This document shows positions 24,401 to 36,400 of a stretch of DNA of 64,000 bases, piece by piece. Position numbers and translations under genes: made by a program. The stretch comes from Brasenia schreberi (taxonomy: Eukaryota; Streptophyta; Magnoliopsida; Nymphaeales; Cabombaceae), in NCBI GenBank assembly GCA_036023115.1, contig JAYKKT010000047.1, positions 3,533,001-3,597,000 of the forward strand. Reading direction: 5' to 3'. The notes under the pieces were generated by a model. That model was not told where the DNA came from. It was given only the letters and a program-made list of their open reading frames with translations, and did no database searches. Position 1 is the first letter of the stretch. Each line of letters opens with the position of its first letter.

Positions 24401-27400
24401 CTAGAAATTAGTAGGAAAACTGATATTTATAACGATCACAAGACCAAATATCAGCTTTGCAGTTGGATATGCAAGTAGGTGGATGCATTGTCCTTCTAAA
24501 CATTATATGAATACAGTTTTCCATATTATTCGATATTTGAAATCCTCTATCACGAATGGCTTGCTATATACTCCACACCCAACTTTGGATATAGAAATTT
24601 ACTCCGATGTTGATTTGGCAGGTTTGAAGACTGATCGAAAGTCAACATCAGGCTACCTAATACGTGTAAGAGGAAATATTGTATCCTGAAAAAGCAAGAA
24701 ACAGTCTGTGGTAGCCCGGTCCAGTGCAGAGGCAGAATACCAAGCTATTGCTCTAGGTATGTATGAGGGATAATGGATTATCTCACTCCTAGAAGAAATT
24801 GGATTTAAAGAAAACTCTCCGATTACATTCTTTACAGACAATAAAGCTGCCCTGCAAATAGCACAGAATCCAGTCTTCTATGAAAGGACAAAGCACATTG
24901 AGATCAACTCACTTTATCAGAGAAAAGATTTTCAAAGGAATTTTCAATCTAGTTTATGTTCGCTCAGAGGATCAATTGGCAGACATTTTCACCAAATCAG
25001 CATCAGTCAATGGCCTTTAGAAAGCACTCTCGCAATTGAAAATTACAAGTCTTCAGTTGTCAACTTGAGGGGGCGTGTTATGAAGAGCAAGTTGACAGAA
25101 TGTTTAGAGTGTAGGTTGTGTCGTGTAATATCTTTATGTTCAGTTCTATGTAATTAGTGTGAGTTATGTATGGTTTGGATTCCAATGGATCAGATTCTGA
25201 TCCATTGGGATTCAAATCCTATTAGTTACTAATTAGGGGCATTTTAGTCTTTCAAGTTAGATTAGTAGTATTTAAAATGTTGTCATTGGGGTTAGGGTGT
25301 GTGAAAAAACGTGGGCAGCAGGTGGCAACAGCCAAGGGGTGCCGACCTGCACCCTTCTTCATTTCCTCTTGTATTATGTTTTCTGATGAATAAAATATAT
25401 TTTGGAGGGTCAAATCAACAGTATCACTTTTCTTGCAATCTATCATATTGGTATCTTTCAGTCGATTCATTATATATTTCCTTTAAGTTAGAAATATACC
25501 TCTCTTAGAATGCAAGACTTCTATTTCCAAGAAATAATAAAACCTAGATCTTTTAAATCGAATAGTCGGTGTCAATTATCCTTTAATCTTGAAATCTCTT
25601 CTACATCATCGCCAGTAACAATAATGTTATCTACATATACTATAAGAAGGGATAGTGGTGTGATCGTTGACACTCCTTTTATATCCCAAGTTGTAAACAC
25701 TCTCACTGAATTTTCCAAACCAAGCTCGTTGCTATTATTTGAGTTCATAGATGGCCTTGTGTAATTTAAAGACTTTCCTCGAGTTTGTATTGACTTGCAT
25801 CCTGGGGGACAGCTACATATAGACTTCTTCGTTTAGGTTTTCTTGCAGAAATACATTCTTGACATCCAATTGCCATAAATCCCAGTTTTTTATGGCAGCA
25901 AGGCTTAGAATCACTCGAATTGAAGTCAACTTGACAACCGGTGCAAACATCTAATGGTAATCTATACCATCAGATTGCTTTTACCCTTTTGCAACTAATC
26001 TCGCCTTATACCTCTCTAGTGTTCCATCTGACTTGTATTTAATTGTATAAACCTATTTGCAGCCAACTACTTTTCTGTTAGGTGGTAAATCAACAATAGA
26101 CTATGTCTGATTACTGGTAAATGCCTACAATTCATCTTCCTGACATTTTTTTGCTTCTTCAAAACATGTAGGAACTGTATCCCTTTAGTATTCATCACAA
26201 ATCTTTTATAATTTTCAAATGTACAGTTATAGGAAACATATTGAGAAATAGGATACTCTGTGCAAGTTCTCTTACATTTCCTGATAGCAATAGGTAATTC
26301 CAAATCACAGTTGGTAGTGGGCTAGGAATCTGAATCAAAAGTTGGTACTTTGGTCTCGGTAGTTACTTGTTATTGTTGTTCGGGCCTTACAAGAATGTTA
26401 TGGGGTCCTCTTTTATACACGAGTCTCTTTAGTCTCATTAATTGTTGGTTGTTCCACATCTGCTTCTTCCTCATCTCCAGGACATAAGGGGAAAAAAATT
26501 CTCCTTTTCTATTACCTTTAAATGACTATGCTCCCCTTGGGAAGAATAATATGGGATGTTTCAAAGAATGTGACGTCCATAGAGATATAAAATTTTCTAT
26601 AGGTGGGATCGTAGCACTTATACCCCTTTTATGATGTAGAATAACCAAGAAAGATACATTGAATTGCCCTTGGATCAAGTTTATCTCATTTTGGAGACTG
26701 AACATGAACGTAGCATGTACACCCAAAGACTCGAGGAGTAACATGAAATGGTTTTGAGTCTTGTATAAGGATTTTCATGGGACTAGCCTCATGGAGGATT
26801 GTGTTGGGCAGCCTATTAATCAAATAGTTAGCCGTTAAGACTGCTTCTCAGTAGGACTTTAGGACTTTGGAACATATGACTTCCAAAAAGAAGAGTACGA
26901 GCAACCTTTAGAACATGATGATTTTTCCTTTCAACCATCCCATTTTGTTGAGGTGTATTAGGACATATAGTATGGTGAAGAATACCATGCATGTGAAGGT
27001 AGTTTTTAAGTTGTCCACTCATAAACTCCCTCAATTATCAGAACGAAGAATTTTAATTGAAGCATTAAACTAAGTAATACATTTGTGGACAACAAAAAAA
27101 ATAACTGAAACTTCAACCTTTGATTTTATTAAGTACGTGAAAGAAAGACAAGTATAATCATCAATAAAGGAAACAAAATATCAATGACCTAAAATAGAAG
27201 GTACTGAACTGGGACCCAAACATCTCAATGGACTAGATCAAATGGTTTGGACTATCTAGACTCACTAAGATGATATGGGACTCTTTGATGCTTAGCTCTT
27301 TAACAAGCGTCGCATTTAATGGTTATATTATTAGACTCAATAAGTAGGTCAAGGACAACATAACTAAGTTTGGTGGGAGAAAAATGACCCAGGCGAGCAT

Positions 27401-30400
27401 GCCAGAGTTAGATGTTTGCTCCATGTGATGATTCCACTGATGTAAAGAGAGAGGATCGGTCAGTTGAGAGAGTCTCCATGATATAAAGGCCCCACTGTAA
27501 ACTACCATGACGAAAGACCTTTCTCATCTTCAGATCCTAAAAAATACAATCAAAAGAAGAGAAGGTGATAGAAGAATTTAAAGTTTTTGTGAGAGAACTA
27601 ACGGAAAGAAGGTTAATAGAAAAACTAGGTACGTAAAGAACATTAGATAAGGTAGCTAATGAAGTTTGCACACTGCCCTTGCCCACAGTATACGTGTGTG
27701 AGCCAACAGCCAATCGAATGGAGTCTTGAGATTGGAGTGGTGTGTACTCTGAAAAAACTGACCGATTATCTACCACGTAGTATGTGACTCCCGAGTTAAT
27801 AACCCAGACTCTAGAGGATGTGGGTTTTGAGATATTACCCTTAAGAAAGGAAGACTGATGTGTCATGGCAGAATGAGAAGTGGAAGTATGGTTGTTGTCA
27901 CTTAGTCTTGACTCAAAACCTTCAAGTCTCTTCATAATTTCTTGAAGGTGGTCATAAAGAAGGAAGCAAAAAAGGCCGTTAGTGAAGCAAAAGCTAAGAT
28001 TTGGGAGGACTTATATAAAAAACTCAACTCAAAAGAGGATGAAAGAGACATTTTTAGGATAGCTAGGGCTAGAGATAAGAAAACTAAAGATCTTAATTAT
28101 GTTAGATGCATAAAAGACGAGGATGAAAAAATTCTAGTGGCAAATGATGATATAAGAAATAGATGGAAAAACTATTTTTATAATCTTTTTAATGAAAATA
28201 AAGATGTTAGTATTAGTTTAGGAGATTTAGCCAAGTCAGAAAAGTATATAAACCACAATTTCTACCGACGTATTCAAAAGAATGAAGTCAAAGAGGCTCT
28301 TAAACATATGAAGAGTGGTAAATCGGTAGGACCAGATAATATTCCTATAGAAGTTTGGAAAATACTAGGAGAAATAGGAATCACTTGGCTCACAAGACTA
28401 TTTAATGAAATATGAAAAAACCAAAAGATGCCCGAGGAATGGAGAGCAAGTACACTTATACCCGCATATAAGAACAAGGGAGACATTCAAAATTGTGCGA
28501 ATTATCGAGGTATCAAGTTAATGAGTCATACTATGAAATTATGGGAAAGAATTATTGAACGTAGGTTAAGACAAGTATCAAGTACAACAGAGAACCAATT
28601 TGGATTTATGCCAGGTAGATCTACTATTGAAGCGATTCACCTTTTGAGACGTCTTATGGAACATTTTAGAGCAAAAAAGAAAGACCTTCACATGATATTT
28701 ATTGATCTAGAAAAAGCTTATGATAGGGTACCGAGGGAGGTTCTTTGGAGAACTTTGGAAAAAAGAGGTATCCCATTGACATATATTAACCTTATAAGAG
28801 ACATGTATGATGGTGCAAAAACATGTGTGAGGACTCATGAAGGAACGACAGACTTCTTTGAACTCATGAAGGAACGACAGAGTTCTTTGAAGTTAATATT
28901 GGGTTACATCAAGGATCAACTTTAAGTCCATACTTATTTATAATGGTGATGGATGAGTTAACAAAACATATTCAAGATGAAGTACCTTGGTGTATGTTAT
29001 TGGCAGATGACATTGTATTAGTGGAGGAGTCTAAGGAGAAAGTTAATAGAAAATTGGAACTATGGAGAGAAACATTAGAAAACAAAGGCCTCCGACTTAG
29101 TAGAACAAAGACAGAATATATGGAATGTAAGTTTGATCATTTGGCTACTTCAGAGGACATAGAAATTAAAATTGGCACACATTGCATTCCCCAAAAGGAA
29201 AGTTTTAAATACCTAGGGTCAATTTTTCAAAGTGATGGAAGAATTGATGGAGATGTTACACATAGAATTAATGCTGGTTGGTTAAAATGGAGAGGAGCAT
29301 CAGGTATTCTTTGTGATAAGAAGATACCATTAAAATTAAAAGGTAAATATTATAGAGCAGCAGTTAGGCCTGCCATGTTTTATGGTTCTGAGTGTTGGGC
29401 AGTTAATCATCAACATGTACAAAAGATGTCTGTGACAGAAATGAAGATGTTGAGATGGATGAGTGGTTATACAAGAAAAGACCGTATACATAATGAGGTT
29501 ATTAGAAACAAATTAGGAGTGGCACCAATAGAGGATAAAATGAGAGAACATCGTTTAAGATGGTTTGGACATATAGAAAGAAGATCAAAAGAAGAACCTG
29601 TAAGAAGGTTAGAAAACCTAAATTTGGAAAGTATTAAAAGAGGTAGAGGACGACCACAAAAGTGTTGGAAAGAAACAATAAAGAATGATCTAGCTTATTG
29701 GGAGTTAACTGCTAACATGGCACACGATAGAGATCTGTGGAAACAAAGAATCCATGTAGCCGACCCCGTCTAGTATGGGAAAAGGCTTAGTTGTTGTTGT
29801 TGTTGTTGTTGGTCATAATTGGCTGATTGTAGATTAGAAATGTGAGCCGAGTTGCCACGATTGTGGGGATAATTTGGTTTCCCAATTAATTTTCAACAAT
29901 ATTCTTTTGTATGCAGAGTTCTTCCACAATGTATACATTTAAAGTTCTCCTTTTCTTCTAGAAATATTCTACCATGGCCTCTATCTCGGTGACTTCCATG
30001 GCCCCTTGGTAATTGTACTTCTGTTTTACCTATAAATGATGTTTGTTTAATATTTAGTGCAGTCTTTTTCTCCAGTACCCTTCTATCTTCCTCACGTAGA
30101 AGTAGAGAATACACAATACTTAAAGGAGGAGCTTCCTCTCTACCCAATATGTGTACCTTAACAGATTCATACTCGTTGTTGACTCCCCAAAGCAAATCAA
30201 AAACTTTTTTTTTCAGCCTCAACTGATCGCTCTCTTGACCATGCTACATATTTTATTGATGTGTAGAATTGGAGTTCATTCCATAGACCTCTCGACTCAG
30301 CATCTGGCCCCTTGTTTATATTTCTAAATCTTTTCAAGGATCTCATATTCTTTAGCCACATTCTTTTGTCGAGAGTAAGCTTCAGAAGATGCTCTCCATA

Positions 30401-33400
30401 TCTTTGAAGTCGAATCTAAATACATGAAGGTGCGACTAATTGTTGGAGACATAGATAGTAATAGCCAAGATGAAACTAGAGCATCTTCTTTCCTCCATTT
30501 TGGGTATGTCGCATCATATTCTTCATGCCATGAAATTTGTCTGGTCAAGTATAGCCATCTCCCCCTCGCCAAAATTGGTAACTCGACACCATTCCAGATA
30601 ATTTCTTCCATCGAGTTTTACATTTGTGGTTTGGAAGGAGTCTATTTTATTACTAACATTCATGTCATAGATTGGTATTTCTGGGCTTTTTCCTTTGTTT
30701 GTCATCACTCTTCACAAGACAGAGAGACAAACTATGAATTTGTCACAATTTCTGCGCAGGCTCTAGTTTAACAATCTGCATCTTTTATGCCATTCACTTT
30801 CAAATCTTCAACATACTGTCATCTTGAAAATGTGATTGGTCAGATATATGCCAACTCTTCTGAACAAAATGTGCAGCATGACTCTTCACTTCACTGCTGT
30901 TGTCAAAAGCCTCCAACGATCCTTCTTGCAGCACACATACAACTTGTCAAATGATCCAAGCTACTCCTACACCAGTTCCACCACCAAGATCACCGACGAA
31001 ACAATCTTTTTCAGGGTTTATGGCTCTAATACCATGTTAAAACAAAAATATATACACGTCTTCAACCTTGGAATGCACACCTCTCTCATTGGCAGCTACT
31101 ATCTGTTTCTAATGACAGCCCTAATTCTAATTTATAGACTGTTCTAACTTAAAAGATGTATTTACCGCTATTAAGTAAAACATAATACAGATCTACACGG
31201 ATCCAGTCTTGTGACCCGATTCTGATCTCAACATTCCAACAGGTGGTACCGAGAACCTTAACAGGAGTCCTTAGAGTGGTCCCCGTTCTATTTTTGTCAC
31301 TGTTTTGGTTCTTATTTATCAGTTTAACATTTGCCTTGCTTTTCTAATGCATATCTTCCATCCTATGCATCCAATTCAGCCTCTGCAACTCTGCATGGCC
31401 ATGAATGAACATTAAACATTATCATCTTGTCTGCTACATATGCATATACCACATGGTATTATTGTTTGTATATAATTTGTTTATTTAGTTTGGTTCATAT
31501 TTATGAAACGGTTATATGTTTCTTGATATTTCTTAGAAATTAGAATCCATTAGATATATATTTATTAGCTCCCTAACTGGTATTGATAACATAGGGCTAC
31601 AACTCTGCATATGTTTTCATTGAGATTGGGAATGTTCCTATGCGGTTGGAAGGATTAGCTCAACTAGCTTATTCTTTTGATCTACAAGCAGATAATAGGT
31701 TAACACTTTGAGGAACTTTAATATGTTTAGATTGTTTTATTCATGTAAGAATTCCAAACTGTTGTGTGATGGAAACTACAAGATTGGTTAGATGGTTGAA
31801 ACTGTTACACTAGAACAAGTATACTAAGTGGAAGATGGAAAGATGCTCATATTTTCAGTGATTCATGTAATTTTATGTTAGCATGTCCTTTTGCTTTTCT
31901 TTCATCATGCCCCTTTTCTAGTAATTAATAAAGGGCCAGCCTAAGCTGCTTCCTTTTAGTGCTTAAAGGAAATAAGATATGGAGATACCATAAAGCTCAT
32001 TCAATTTAAGCTCTTTTGGGTACTTTGTTACCTACAATCTTCTTGCTGAAAAAATTATGGTTGAAAGTCATGCTTGATATTCTCTAACTTTGTTACTATG
32101 ACGAAGTAACCTAACAAAAGGTTGTATCTTTAAGTTTTTGTGTTTCTATGATGTACATTCTCATCTGCTCATGGAATTTATTGATGGCAATCCCAGCAAG
32201 CTTTGGTGGTTGAGGCCTCAGGTGAGGATCAGCTATTTTTATCTGGAATTAATTCGATGAAGGATGACATCTGCACTGAACTTCATATGCACCTGAAAAA
32301 AGTGAAGGTATTTCTTTTTAATCTTAAAGTTCTGTTTTCCATTTCCTTTTGGCATTTGGATTTAAGCAAGCTGAGTCCTCTAAGAAAATAAATGAATTTT
32401 GTACTCATCAGTCTTAAAGTTCTGTTCTCTCATAGACCAGCTTTATGGGTCTCATGGCGAAAATCCACATTCTATCATTGAGAGAATAAATCAACAACAT
32501 GTCAACAACAATTAATTAAGCCTTTTCCCATACTAGATAGGGTTGGCTACGTGGATTCTTTGTTTCCACGGAGCCATATCATAATTCATAGTATCCATGA
32601 TAAATAAGTCCAACAAAGTTTTATGCTTGTTGTCAGAAGCCTAACGCAACCCTCTTCCTTTATTCGGACTTGGGACCAGCCGTGCAAGGGTGATCCCTTA
32701 CATGGCGGAGTTTGAGAGACTAAATTATTTATTCATTAGGAGGAAATTAGAGCCCCATACAAGGCACTTGAAAACAAATTGAAGGAGAGTCACTTTGTGT
32801 CTCCCCATTTTTTCTTTTTTATTAATTATTCACTTAGGGTTACAACACAACACTTATAAAAGTCTTATAACTTATAGACTAAAATACCCTCATTAGAATA
32901 CATCTAATACATTATTAAGGCTTCTCTTAAACGGATCCAATCTTGAAACGGATCTAGATCTTAGATCATCTTCTCAATACTCTCCCTCAAGTTGGGAGAA
33001 AGATATGACTCCCAAAAAAGAACACTCTCAAGAATCCTTTTGTTGATTTCTTTGGTAAAAATGTATGGATACTAATTTTAAGATTGGATATATTGGATAT
33101 AAATCAATTGGAATTCCTTATTGGTGACTTTTTCTCTTATGAAGTGACAGTCGACCTCAATATGCATGGTCCTCATGATAAATTGGGCTAGATGCAATTT
33201 GAATAGCAGCTTTACTATCACATTAAAAATGAATGATACCTCCGGTCTTCATATCCAACTCTTCTAGACTTTAACCATAGTCCCTCGCACATTGCTTAAG
33301 CCATTGCTAACATCTTTATTTTCATTAAAAAGATTATAAAAGATTATAAATTGTGGTTTATATACTTTTCTGACTTGGCTAAATCTCCTAAACTAATACT

Positions 33401-36400
33401 AACATCTTTATTTTCATTAAAAAGATTATAAAAATAGTTTTTCCATCTATTTCTTATATCATCATTTGCCACTAGAATTTTTTCCTCCTTGTCTTTTATG
33501 CATCTAACATAATTAAGATCTTTAGTTTTCTTATCTCTAGCCCTAGCTATCCTAAAAATATCTCTTTCACCCTCTTTTGAGTTGAGTTTTTTATATAAGT
33601 CCTCCCAAATCTTAGCTTTTGCTTCACTAACGGCCTTTTTCGCTTCCTTCTTTGCTTTCTTATAAGCTTCTAAAGTTTCACTAGTTTTCTTGGCATAATG
33701 TAATTTGTAACATGCCCTCTTTGCCTTGATTTTATTTTGCACTACTTCATTCCACCACCAAGCTTCTTTTTGTGCCGGTACACCTCCCTTAGATACCCCT
33801 AACACATCTTTCGCCACTTTTCTAATATGTATAGCCATATTGTTCCACATATCACAGGGTGTGCCAACATAATTCCAAACATCTCCTTGAGGGACTTTCA
33901 AGTTTAAATATATCTTCTTTCTCGCTTTTGAGGTTCCACCATTTAGTCCGAATAGCTCGATGCACTCTTTTCTTCTTTGTCCATTTTTTTATTTATAAAT
34001 TCATAACTAAAAGTCGATGTTGGGTGGTTAAGCTTTCTCCTGGAATTACCTTACAATCTTTACAACACGCTCCATCTTTTTTTGTACAAATAAAGTAATC
34101 AATTTGTGTTTGTGATAAGCCACTCTTATAAGTAATTAAATGTTCATCTCGTTTTTTGAAGATTGTATTGACTATAAAGAGATCAAATGCCATAGCAAAA
34201 TTTAAAATCTCCCTACCTTCCTCGTCATGAATCCCTTGATATCCTAATGCCTCTTTACCGACATGTCCATTTAAATCTCCTCCTAAACAAATCATCTCCC
34301 TTTGTGGAATCTTTTGAAACACCTTATTTAACTCTTCCCAAAAAAGTGTCTTTATACTATCTTCTAGTGTGCGTAAGCACAACTATATTCAAAACCTCTA
34401 CTCCTAACACTAATTTCAACGTCATGATTCGGTCACCGTATCATTGTATGTCTACTACACTCTCCTTTAAATCTTTATTTATGATAATACCAACTCCGTT
34501 TCAAGCCTTTTCTTTACCTGAGTACCATAATTTAAAACCAGTATCCTCTATCTCCTTTGCTTTTTCTCCAACCCATTTTGTCTCTTGGAAACATAGAATA
34601 TGAATCTTTCTCTGAATCATAGTATCTACCACCTCCATTAGCTTACCGAATAATGTTCCGATATTCTAAGAACCAATATGAATCTTATTATCTAGAACTA
34701 GCTTCCTTACTCCCCGCATCCGTCCATAATCAAAATGCGGGGACCCTCTCTGAAAAAATTTCACTATATTCGGGCAGCAATGTAGTGGGACTAACTTCTT
34801 TACCCACACCCGTCCATGATGTGGGAACCCTCTCTGCAATTGATTCACTACATTCAGGCGAAAATGTAGTGGCCCTTGCTTACTTCTTACTGCATTCGGG
34901 CTCTGCAGCACGTCGCTAGGCGGGGACGCCCCAAAGTAATACTCATAATTTTTGTAATCCATGTTATAAAAATCCGACGAAGTTTTACGTTAGCTGTCGG
35001 AAGCCTAACACAACCCTCCTCCTTTATCCAGGCTTGGGACCGGCAATGCAAGGGTGATCCCTTACATGGGCAGAGTTATTTCGTTCTTTAGAACAAACAG
35101 AACATTTAGTATGAGTATAGAATTGGAATTAATCCCATAAATTTGCATAGCAGTCACTAATTGTTCGATTCCCTTGTATGCACTTTCTAATCTTCTCCAA
35201 AATCTCATATTCCTTAACAACATTTTTTCTTCTTGAATAAGCCTCTGAGACAGTGTTTCAAATCTCACTTGTTAATCTTAAATACATAAAGAAGGTTCAT
35301 CCTATTAAAGGTGTCATGGATTATAGCAGCAATGAAGGCACAAGAGCATCATCTTTTTGCCACCTGAAATAAGCATAACTATTCTCATCCGGGCTTTGTT
35401 GTGTACTAGTAAGATAATCTCTCTTCCTCTAGCCAAAACTATCAATTCTATTTATCTTACCTATTCTAGGTAATTTCTACCTTCTAGTTTGACATTTGTA
35501 ATCTGAAACGTCTCTAGTTTTTTTTGTCATTGATTTTTAGGATATTGATATAAGCCCTCAACTTGTTTGCCTTTATCTGCTATACTCCCCCTGTATAGGA
35601 TTCTGGTTCAGATCCTTATTAAGATCACCACACATTCTTCTGCAGTGACAACTTTACAATTTTGGGTCATTCTCACACGAACTCAATCAACCACCCAAAC
35701 TTTCTGTGAGCGAAACACAGCTTCGTAGAGTAAAAAAAGTGACCTTAAATCTCACGGCTATCCAAATTATGCAGAAACTACAACCAACCGATATGTTCTA
35801 CACTCAGCAGCATCCGATGGTCTTTTGGATGAGTCTTCCATCACCAGCAGTGGCCCACGGCGTCTCCACCAACCTGCCTTGCATGTTAAAGTAATGAAAT
35901 TCATCCTGATAGTGAAAAGGGATAATTTGTAGTTTTTCTAAGATGAAAGAAAATGACACAAAATTGTGTTTTTCGTGATAATCTCTTTCTTGTGCCATAG
36001 ATGAATCATCTGGTTTGTCTAAGGCAGCACTTTAAGTATCTTCTTTTTATCTGTCAGGTTAGTTCAGGCTCTTTGCCAAAATAGTAGATCAGTTAACTGA
36101 TATAAGCCTGATCGTGACACTATAGCCGTTTGCAGTGTTTGCATGAATACAGATTCAGACACAGTTCAGGAAGAGTGCCTGTGTTAGAAGTAAAAAATTA
36201 TGAAAACATCACAATGTTGTCTTACAGGTGACAACTTCCAAATCCTTATGATCAGCAGTGGCAAGTATACAAAGCGTATGCAACAAGAGATGAGTTCAAA
36301 ACTGAAAAAGAAGAAAAGGATTTATCACAAGTTCAGGGTATATTTGTATGTGCATGGGATTGATTATATGTGCCTACTATACATGATAGCTGCCCTCTTT

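Larger units (their letters stand above)
19957..25420 (+). mobile_element. Ty1/copia retrotransposon B, complete, nested in copia C
   Basis: LTRs at 19957-20304 and 25076-25420 (TGTT...AACA, about 346 bp). Perfect 5-bp target duplication GTATC at 19952-19956 and 25421-25425. The primer site TGGTATCAGAGCC is at 20305. The polypurine tract TTGAGGGGGCG precedes 25076. It inserted into copia C pol in the opposite orientation. Coding regions are in order but broken by many single-base stops. Confidence 0.95.
18992..31241 (-). mobile_element. Ty1/copia retrotransposon C, interrupted by copia B and an RTE copy
   Basis: Its LTRs are at 31035-31241 (5' on the sense strand) and 18992-19234 (3'). The flank GGTGG occurs at 18987-18991 and 31242-31246. 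The primer site TGGTATTAGAGCC lies at 31022-31034 on the minus strand. Sense order: gag 30611-29893, protease 27935-27537, integrase about 27508-26780, reverse transcriptase about 26700-25430, then, after the copia B insertion, the end of pol and RNase H 19821-19235. All parts carry stops. It occupies the 15.1-kb intron of the TT9-like gene. Confidence 0.88.

Noticed and set aside
30424..30771. 115-aa + strand ORF
   Set aside because: Antisense of copia C gag on the minus strand.
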